A stretch of DNA of 32,803 nucleotides from Campylobacteraceae bacterium. GTDB taxonomy: Bacteria > Campylobacterota > Campylobacteria > Campylobacterales > Sulfurospirillaceae. Shown here in pieces: positions 13,371-19,704 of the stretch. The notes below the pieces were generated by a model. The model made no database searches, was not told where the DNA came from, and saw only the letters and a list, made by a program, of their open reading frames with translations. Position 1 is the stretch's first letter; each line of letters opens with the position of its first letter. The stretch lies in contig JAFLKZ010000013.1 in the NCBI GenBank assembly GCA_019162915.1, positions 34,522 through 67,324 on the forward strand, in the 5' to 3' direction. A program made the translations under genes and the position numbers.

Positions 13371-14470
13371 TTAACTGTTGGATCTGTTGAGCTTGTTGTG
13401 ATATTGACCAAGCTTTTTTCTTCTATGGTCAATGCATTATACTGTGCTTCAGTAATTACATTATATGTTTGAGGTGTCGCTACCCATGAGCTCCCTGTAT
13501 ATTTTGCATTTGTATATGTTTTTGTATTGACTATTTCAAAGCCTTCAGGAAGTCCTGAAATCGTAACATCACTCATAGCAAAACCAGGAGGTTGTGAAAT
13601 GAAAAGTGTAATCATTTTTGTAAGATAAGTTTTCTCGACACCATCACCTGCAACACTCGTATAATTTGCATTATCTGTAATAATTAAAGTTTTATTTTTT
13701 GAATAATAATCTAATGTTTCTACTTCATATTGTGCTTTTGAAGAAGTGTCAACGGTTCCTAATGAGCTACCCGTACCACCTATAGCATAAAAGGGATCAG
13801 ATGAAACAATCTTTGAGCCTATCTGGTAAACACCAAGGTCAAAATCAAGAGCGGCTTTAACATCACCAACATTATCTTGTGATTTTGATAGGTCTTGTGT
13901 TGAATTATATTTTCCTGTCAAGTTATTATTGACTGCGTGATCACTTACAAATTCTGTCAAGCTTTCAGTTAGATATTTACCTGAATCTTCCTTTGGTCCG
14001 ATGTCATCTTGTGGTTTAATATTTAATTGAGGATCAACATAATAAGCATTGTAGTCATTAACAGGCGCTTCTTTTGCTTTTGCTTCTTGCGCTTCAATCT
14101 TTTTTTGGTCTTCTAAAGGTAGAGCAACATCACCAGAAACGAGCAAAGAATCTTTTGTTGCTTGTCCTATATCGTGAATAGTATTTAACATACTTTCTAA
14201 GTCTAATTTAGTGCCGTTTGGAAATTTAATAAAAGGAGCATTATCTTCAAATGCCATCATTCCCAAGGAGACAAATGTAATTCGTCCTCCATTTGGAAAA
14301 GTAGCCACAACATCTCCACCAACAAGTTGAAGTTGAGCTTTTGATAAGTCAAAACCCAAATCCAATTCATCACCAGGGCGTAAAAATAGATTAAGATTTT
14401 CACCTTGCTTCGGTGGCGATTTAACAGTTGTTGTGCTTTTGCTATAGTTTACTTCTGATGGAACAGCCAT
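13286..14470 (-). CDS. N-terminal part of the giant RTX protein, ended by a frame break
   Basis: This is the beginning of the giant repeat protein. I chose ATG at 14470 (MAVPSEVNYS...) because GAAGGAAG lies just upstream; an in-frame ATG at 14488 lacks such a site. The first ~110 residues form a beta-rich domain ('LVGGDVVATFPNGGRITF', 'IKFPNGTKL') resembling the N-terminal prefix domains of large type I-secreted adhesins such as the BapA/LapA types. An Ala/Lys/Glu-rich linker and a Thr/Ser/Asn-rich stretch follow. As written, the frame reads 'DPTVK' and then about 27 residues of unrelated sequence to a stop at 13286. Adding one A to the AAAA run (plus-strand TTTT at 13369-13372) joins it to the acidic RTX frame ('TVKNIYTEDDYNYA'). 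The gene starts 37 bp after the Cache-like membrane protein gene and is probably co-transcribed with it. Confidence 0.8.
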   Translation of the reverse strand: MAVPSEVNYSKSTTTVKSPPKQGENLNLFLRPGDELDLGFDLSKAQLQLVGGDVVATFPNGGRITFVSLGMMAFEDNAPFIKFPNGTKLDLESMLNTIHDIGQATKDSLLVSGDVALPLEDQKKIEAQEAKAKEAPVNDYNAYYVDPQLNIKPQDDIGPKEDSGKYLTESLTEFVSDHAVNNNLTGKYNSTQDLSKSQDNVGDVKAALDFDLGVYQIGSKIVSSDPFYAIGGTGSSLGTVDTSSKAQYEVETLDYYSKNKTLIITDNANYTSVAGDGVEKTYLTKMITLFISQPPGFAMSDVTISGLPEGFEIVNTKTYTNAKYTGSSWVATPQTYNVITEAQYNALTIEEKSLVNITTSSTDPTVKIFIPKMIITMLTIKLTMKFMETLVVYM

Positions 14471-14507
14471 TATGCTTCCTTCATTCAAAATACTTTAAAT
14501 TCAGTAT

Positions 14508-15476
14508 CTAGATCATAAGCACTAAGAGTGCCACAACCAATCCTAATGCAGCCGTAGTCAGACCTGTAGATATTTTTTTAGTCATTTTTGGAAGACTATT
14601 GTCTTTTAAAATATTTTCTGCAACAACGAATATACCTACTCTTTTGCCTTCAATATTTAAAATAGGCTTGACTAAAATAAAATGCTGATCTGTTAATAAA
14701 TATTTTTTAGCGATAATCTTATCAAAGTCCAAATCTGCTATCTTATCTAAGAATTCAATGTCAACTTTTGATTGAACACTAATTTCCAATTTTCCAACTT
14801 TTTGGTGTTTAAATTCTTGAAGTTTTCGCATATCTAAAACTTCTCTATCCAATAAAACTTGGAAAATCTTACCATTGATATTATAGTTATCGAATAAAAA
14901 ATCAACAGGTTTCTTTACTTCTAAAATACCATTTTGCATAGGATACAATGCTTTTAAGAATACCTTTCCATCCTCATATTCGATCGTACTCACAAGCTGT
15001 TGTGAGCTAAATGCTTTTTGTACGCTAAGCAAATCACTACTCACGGTACTATTAGGAATAATATCAACAAGAGATGAGCCTATCTTAAAAAGGTTTTTAT
15101 TATAAACTTCAATAACTATTGGATTTTTATCTAATTTGCCTAAATTTTGACTAATCGCACTTAATTGACTAAACATACTCTGATTATTGTCTGCTTTATC
15201 AATCATTTTTACGAACTCTTGATTTTGAACTAACATACTGCCAACAATTTCAAGATTTAACATTGAATCTGCAATTTTTGATTCTAAATCATAACAGTAA
15301 CTCGCATTAGTCGCTTCATACAAATTTTGCGTTGTTCTGCTCGTCATTGAATTTAGATAATACATTGTTCCTACAATTCCAATAATCGCAAGCGTAGTAA
15401 TGGTTGTAAACCAAAGAGCTTTTCTTTTTTTGAGTCTTTCCATAAAGGCTTGAAGCTTTAGTATCATTCCAAACAT
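14508..15476 (-). CDS. Two-helix membrane protein with Cache-like sensor domain, no output domain
   Basis: This 322-residue protein has a basic N-terminus, a first membrane helix at about residues 21-41, an extracytoplasmic domain of about 260 residues, and a second helix at about 307-322 where the protein ends. The layout and content of the middle domain (a long leading helix, then mixed strands, with 'QNGILEVKKPVDFLF' and a final 'ILNIEGKRVGIFVVAENI') resemble the Cache-type ligand-binding part of chemoreceptors and sensor kinases. No HAMP, MCP, kinase or GGDEF region follows. GGGAG precedes the ATG by 5 nt. It sits between the TPR-glycosyltransferase gene and the giant RTX gene, 37 bp from the latter. 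That suggests it senses something for, or anchors, the secretion or adhesin machinery, but this is inference. It could also be a degenerate chemoreceptor reused as a structural part. Confidence 0.7.
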   Translation of the reverse strand: MFGMILKLQAFMERLKKRKALWFTTITTLAIIGIVGTMYYLNSMTSRTTQNLYEATNASYCYDLESKIADSMLNLEIVGSMLVQNQEFVKMIDKADNNQSMFSQLSAISQNLGKLDKNPIVIEVYNKNLFKIGSSLVDIIPNSTVSSDLLSVQKAFSSQQLVSTIEYEDGKVFLKALYPMQNGILEVKKPVDFLFDNYNINGKIFQVLLDREVLDMRKLQEFKHQKVGKLEISVQSKVDIEFLDKIADLDFDKIIAKKYLLTDQHFILVKPILNIEGKRVGIFVVAENILKDNSLPKMTKKISTGLTTAALGLVVALLVLMI

Positions 15477-15537
15477 AATTTCTCCCTATCATCGGTTAAA
15501 TTGTATTAAATATAATTTTATTACACTAGTAAGACTT

Positions 15538-15543
15538 ATTATA
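15538..15543 (-). promoter_or_regulatory. Candidate -10 box for the sensor and RTX genes
   Basis: TATAAT reads on the minus strand in the 127-bp gap between the TPR-glycosyltransferase gene and the Cache-like gene, about 60 nt upstream of the latter's start. No clear -35 is visible, which is common in this phylum. If used, the sensor and the giant RTX gene could be transcribed apart from the upstream secretion genes. Confidence 0.35.
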
Positions 15544-15603
15544 ACATTTTTTAGTAAAATGCTATATTCTAGAGGTAAAATACACCCTAATTGAATAAAA
15601 TTT

Positions 15604-17376
15604 TTATTTCTTATTTCTGGTTTTATTTTGTTTTTTGAGCTCTTCTTTGAGTTTAGCCAGAGGATGACACCAATCACCTTTGACTTCTTGTCGGAAAAGT
15701 TTCAAACTTTTATACCATGGGGTTGATGAACCTTCTTGCATCCATCTCCAATCAGCTGGTCTAGGAACCAAAACCCAAGCTTCTTTGTTTAAGGCACCAC
15801 AAAGATGAGCTACGGCAGTATCTGTGGTAATAACAATATCAAGCATTCCAATAATCTTGGCAGTAGTTAAAAAATCTGTGAGCAACGGTGAAAGATCAAT
15901 TAATTTATTTTGAAGACCTAACTCTTCAATTTGTAGTGCATCATTACCAGCTTGCAAGGAATACCATTTTGTTCCTTTAATTGACAACAACTCTGTATAA
16001 TTTTCGAGCCCAATATATTTATTTTTAAAATCTTTATTAGAACGACTACTACTCCAGACAAGTCCAATATTTTTGAATTTTTTATCTAATTGTAGATCAA
16101 CATATGTGTCTTTTACATGCAAATAAGGAAATTCATTTACAAGAGTTTCTAGTGTAGTCTTAAAGCGAGAGGAACAGGACAATAGAGGTAAATAAAAATC
16201 GTGCTCTGGGATCGCATCATCTTCACTAATCACTTCAATTTTCTGATCAACACTTTTAAATAACGAGACCAAATCTGATCTTGTTCGAATAATAACATGT
16301 GCTCCAAATTCTTTAAATTTTGGTGCATATCGAATAAACATTATATTATCACCAAAGCCTTGTTCATTTTGCAAAATAATTGTTTTTCCATTTAAAGGTT
16401 CACCTTGCCATAAGGGTTTTTTGAAAATATGCGTTTTGGCTAGAAGTTCTGTCATCTTTAACCGATGTTCATACTTTTCCCATCCGAGAGTATAATTTCC
16501 TTTGGTAAGTTCAATAAGTGATAAATCAAAATTAGCATTTGTATGATTAGGGTTCATACTTAATGCTTTATAGTAATAACCAACCGCCATCTCATATTCT
16601 TTAGACTCTTTATAAACTGCACCTAAATTGCTGTAAGCATCAACATATTTTGGATTTAAAGCAATCGACCGTTCAAGGTGTTGAATGGCTCCTTGCATAT
16701 CGTTCATATTACGCAGTAAATTACCCAAATTATTGTGTACTGCTGGGTCACTAGGGTTGAGTTCTAAAACTTTTTGATAAGCACTTAATGCTTTAGTATT
16801 TTCACCTAATTCTTTGTATACAACACCAATATTATTGTATGCTTGAGTTTTTTCTGGTGCTATTTCGATTGCTTTGAGATATGGGTTTTGGGCATTTTCA
16901 AATAATTTTAAAGATGTAAATAAATTGCCTAAATGAAGATGTGATTCATAATGCATTGGAAATTTTCTAACTGTATAAATGGCTATGTCTAAAGCTTTTT
17001 TATAGTTATTTTGCGCCTTTAACAATTCACTTAATCGTATATAGTCGCCGATTTCGCCACCCAATGATACTACTTTTTCTAAGGTTTCTATGGCTTTGAT
17101 AGGATTGTTTTGAAGCTGAAACAATGAAGAAAGGTTGGAATAAAAAGAAGTATGATCAGGAGCTATGCTGATGCCTTTTTGAAATACCAAATTAGCTTCT
17201 TCTAGCTTACCCATGCGCTTATAAGCCACGCCTAAATTGTTATACACTCTTAGTAAGAATGTGCCTTCAGGTTTAAAATAAAGGGCCTTAAGATAACAAG
17301 CACACGCTTCATGGGGCTGAGCATCTATCAAAAATAGATCTCCAGCATTGATAAGGCAAGAATATTTTACTTCCAT
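15604..17376 (-). CDS. TPR protein with GT9/GT41-like glycosyltransferase domain
   Basis: This 590-residue cytoplasmic protein has no signal peptide. Residues about 1-305 form eight or so tetratricopeptide repeats ('YNNLGVAYKRMGKLEEAN', 'NPSDPAVHNNLGNLLRNM'). Residues about 325-570 resemble the GT-B C-terminal region of heptosyltransferase-like and O-GlcNAc-transferase-like enzymes: 'QGFGDNIMFIRYAP' near 340, 'GLVWSSS' near 440, 'DTAVAHLCGAL' near 519-529, and 'DWRWM' near 542-546. Related TPR-GT proteins often neighbour large secreted adhesins or flagellins. By analogy with HMW1C-type enzymes it may glycosylate the giant RTX protein before export; donor and target cannot be read from sequence. 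It starts 9 nt after the stop of the 80-residue exported protein with only a weak ribosome binding site, so translational coupling is likely. Confidence 0.8.
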   Translation of the reverse strand: MEVKYSCLINAGDLFLIDAQPHEACACYLKALYFKPEGTFLLRVYNNLGVAYKRMGKLEEANLVFQKGISIAPDHTSFYSNLSSLFQLQNNPIKAIETLEKVVSLGGEIGDYIRLSELLKAQNNYKKALDIAIYTVRKFPMHYESHLHLGNLFTSLKLFENAQNPYLKAIEIAPEKTQAYNNIGVVYKELGENTKALSAYQKVLELNPSDPAVHNNLGNLLRNMNDMQGAIQHLERSIALNPKYVDAYSNLGAVYKESKEYEMAVGYYYKALSMNPNHTNANFDLSLIELTKGNYTLGWEKYEHRLKMTELLAKTHIFKKPLWQGEPLNGKTIILQNEQGFGDNIMFIRYAPKFKEFGAHVIIRTRSDLVSLFKSVDQKIEVISEDDAIPEHDFYLPLLSCSSRFKTTLETLVNEFPYLHVKDTYVDLQLDKKFKNIGLVWSSSRSNKDFKNKYIGLENYTELLSIKGTKWYSLQAGNDALQIEELGLQNKLIDLSPLLTDFLTTAKIIGMLDIVITTDTAVAHLCGALNKEAWVLVPRPADWRWMQEGSSTPWYKSLKLFRQEVKGDWCHPLAKLKEELKKQNKTRNKK

Positions 17377-17385
17377 TTGGCTTTT

Positions 17386-17628
17386 TTATTCTTTATTATT
17401 ATTATGTGTTCTAAAAGTATCTATAGAACCATCTTCTCTTCTGTAAAGTTTGATATCTTTTGCTTTTTTAGTAGGTTCTCTTTCTTGAAGTTTTTTATTA
17501 TAATAATCACGCCCTTGAAAAAGAATTTTCTCTTTGATGTCTTCTTTCTTAACACTACTATTATTTTCGGCTAAAACGATGATGGATCCCATAAAAAAAA
17601 TGATAAACACTATTAGAATTTTCTTCAT
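17386..17628 (-). CDS. Small exported protein of unknown function
   Basis: This 80-residue protein has a typical signal peptide: MKK, a hydrophobic core to about residue 19, and a likely cleavage after 'VLA' before 'ENNSS'. The mature part is short, highly charged and rich in Lys and Glu, with no recognisable domain. AAAGGT precedes the ATG by about 7 nt. The gene lies 26 nt after the TolC-type gene and 9 nt before the TPR-glycosyltransferase gene. It is therefore part of the secretion operon and probably acts in the periplasm, or as a small lid or chaperone for the secretion apparatus (inference). I do not recognise the family. Confidence 0.65.
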   Translation of the reverse strand: MKKILIVFIIFFMGSIIVLAENNSSVKKEDIKEKILFQGRDYYNKKLQEREPTKKAKDIKLYRREDGSIDTFRTHNNNKE

Positions 17629-17654
17629 TAAAGACCTTTCTTGGTAAATAAATT

Positions 17655-19094
17655 TTATAAATTAAAATGTTCTAAAAGCTTACCTTGTTTTGTTAGCAAG
17701 TTAAAATAATCAATAAGTCTTGTTTTTTCGCTTCTTAGTCTTTCAAGTTCAGCACTATTAACCTGTCTTTGTGCCTGCAAAAGAGTTACTAAATCTTGGC
17801 TAGAAAGCCTAAATTTTTCCCAATAAGCATCGGCCATTTTTTGACTAGCCCCAATTTCAGTTGCTAATGTTTCTATGGTTTTAGCATTTGTTTGTACTGA
17901 ATTGAAAAGCTTTTGAGAATTCCATTTAGTATCTTTCTTTGTATATTCAAGATTATAAACAAGTCCTGACACTTCACTTAAAAGCTTTGCAGTTTTTGCC
18001 TCAGTTCTTCCTCCGTTATAAAGGTTGTAGCTAAAAGTCAATTCAGCCGACAAATCACTATTATACCTTGCTGCATCTGGAGCATAAAAATCACCTTTAA
18101 AGCGTCTAGCATTTGTGAGGGAAAAATCAATTTTTAATCCATTAGTAGCATTATTTACCTCAACTTCTTTTTGCTTACCTTTGATTTGAGTATCTATGAG
18201 ATTGAGATCTGTATTACCCTGTTTAATTTCTTCAAATAATTCATTAAAAGGTTTTACTCTAACATCAAATTCTGTTTCATATGGATTGACAGTCTCTATG
18301 CTCATCCCTGTTAAAAATTCATAGTAGTCTTTAGCATTATTGTATGCGGATTCTGTATTAATAAGGGCTGTTTTGGCATTAGAGACACTCGCCAATATTG
18401 AGTTTTCATCTCCTGTTGTTGCCGCCCCCAGTTGTCTTTTTATTTTGACTATTTCAAGAACCTTGAGAAGCTTGTCATAATTATTTTTATTAACTTCCAA
18501 AGACCTCTTGCCATATACTACACTAAAATAGGCATCTATAACTTTTGAAACTTCTTCTTCCATAGTTCCTTTGAGTCGATTTTCTTGCTCTATTTTCGTT
18601 ATTCTTGTCCGCTCCAAAGTAGATGTATGCATGCCTGAAGAATAAAGGTTGTAACTTACTGCAACTTCACCTTTTACTTGATTATATCTTTGCGGATCGA
18701 AGCCTTGTGATTGTTTATTTGTTCCAACTGTTGATAAATCAGCTTGTGGTAAAAAATCGGCATAAGCTTCATCTGTACCGCGCTCTGCTTGAATAACTCG
18801 TTCTTGCGCTTGTTTCACGCGATAATTGGAACTTATCGCAATACTTACTACATCTTTAAGTTTCGTATCATTTTCACTCTTAAATACTTCACTCTCTCCT
18901 GATACAAACAAGGTTGAATTTTTATGACTTGAAGTATCTTCTTTCTGCTCATTAGTAGCTTTAATGAAATTTTCAAGAGCTTTACTATTTGTCTCATTTA
19001 CATCTGCAAATAAAAAACTACTTGATAAACTGTTAGTTATTAGAAAAAAAATTAAATATTTCGAAATTTTAAAAACCACTGAGATTTTCCTCAC
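17655..19094 (-). CDS. TolC-family outer-membrane efflux/type I secretion protein
   Basis: This 479-residue protein has an N-terminal signal peptide (basic 'RKISVVFKISK', hydrophobic core, likely cut after 'FLFA' before 'DVNE'). The rest shows the duplicated TolC pattern: long amphipathic helices ('AISSNYRVKQAQERVIQAERGTDEAY'), beta strands ('VAVSYNLYSSG'), a second half repeating the pattern ('LTFSYNLYNGGR'), and C-terminal helices typical of outer-membrane efflux proteins. TolC-like trimers form the outer-membrane duct of type I secretion systems, which fits the giant RTX substrate downstream. The start is GTG at 19094 and overlaps the stop of the MotB-like gene (GTGA), with no separate ribosome binding site, so translation is probably coupled. 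No ABC transporter or HlyD-type adaptor gene lies in the window. Confidence 0.9.
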   Translation of the reverse strand: MRKISVVFKISKYLIFFLITNSLSSSFLFADVNETNSKALENFIKATNEQKEDTSSHKNSTLFVSGESEVFKSENDTKLKDVVSIAISSNYRVKQAQERVIQAERGTDEAYADFLPQADLSTVGTNKQSQGFDPQRYNQVKGEVAVSYNLYSSGMHTSTLERTRITKIEQENRLKGTMEEEVSKVIDAYFSVVYGKRSLEVNKNNYDKLLKVLEIVKIKRQLGAATTGDENSILASVSNAKTALINTESAYNNAKDYYEFLTGMSIETVNPYETEFDVRVKPFNELFEEIKQGNTDLNLIDTQIKGKQKEVEVNNATNGLKIDFSLTNARRFKGDFYAPDAARYNSDLSAELTFSYNLYNGGRTEAKTAKLLSEVSGLVYNLEYTKKDTKWNSQKLFNSVQTNAKTIETLATEIGASQKMADAYWEKFRLSSQDLVTLLQAQRQVNSAELERLRSEKTRLIDYFNLLTKQGKLLEHFNL

Positions 19095-19684
19095 TTAACA
19101 TCGATTTTAAGATAACCAAATTCAAAACCAGTTTTTTCTGGTGTTTTATAATTGATTTTTATTTTATTTTTAAAAGTCTGTACACTCTCAAGACTATTTT
19201 TTAGACTTAATATTCTACCCAGTGAAACTTGTTTGGTTTGTGTCGAACTAATAAGCTTTTTAGAATCTCCCACGCTAATAACAAAAGTTGCATTAGGTCT
19301 TGTCTTAAGGACTTTATCCATAGCTTTAGACACTATAGAAATCATCTCTTTACTTAAAAAATATTCATTATTTTTAAAAATAACCATTAGATCAGACTCT
19401 TTAAATTCTACATCTGCTACTTGTTCAGTATTTTTACTAAGTGTATTTCCCTCCGATGGACTACTACTTTGGATGGTTACTGTGGTATTAACCTCTTTTG
19501 TAGAACTCGAAATATTTTTTGGAGATACTTCTTGTTTTGATTCCTTTGAGTTAAACTGCATATAGTATCCAACATTAACAAACATAATAAGAACAAACAA
19601 CAACAATACCAAAATAACAGATGAAAATAAATCTACATAAGAGATATATGGATTCATTTCTCCATCATCACCTCCGCCAGCCAT
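19091..19684 (-). CDS. MotB/SiiA-like proton-channel partner (single TM, conserved Asp)
   Basis: This 197-residue protein has a short Gly/Asp-rich N-terminus, then 'NPYISYVDLFSSVILVLLL', a single membrane helix with Asp18 at its start. This is the position of the proton-binding Asp in MotB/ExbD/ZorB plug helices and of Asp13 in Salmonella SiiA. A Ser/Thr/Glu-rich linker (about residues 40-90) leads to a periplasmic domain of about 100 residues that looks like a reduced OmpA/MotB fold ('YFLSKEMISIVSKAMDKVLK', 'ATFVISVGDS', 'SLGRILSLKNSL'). Its length is close to SiiA, as I recall it (about 210). AAGGA lies 8 nt before the ATG. It sits 20 nt after the MotA-like gene and overlaps the TolC gene, so it almost certainly forms the channel with the former and serves secretion. 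Confidence 0.8.
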   Translation of the reverse strand: MAGGGDDGEMNPYISYVDLFSSVILVLLLFVLIMFVNVGYYMQFNSKESKQEVSPKNISSSTKEVNTTVTIQSSSPSEGNTLSKNTEQVADVEFKESDLMVIFKNNEYFLSKEMISIVSKAMDKVLKTRPNATFVISVGDSKKLISSTQTKQVSLGRILSLKNSLESVQTFKNKIKINYKTPEKTGFEFGYLKIDVK

Positions 19685-19704
19685 CTATTTTTTCCTTGCT
19701 TGCA

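Noticed and set aside
13286..13373. Programmed ribosomal frameshift in the RTX gene
   Set aside because: No X-XXY-YYZ slippery site in the right frame; a -1 slip of the Lys codon would land on TAA, and the A run is only four bases. A base deletion or sequencing error is simpler.
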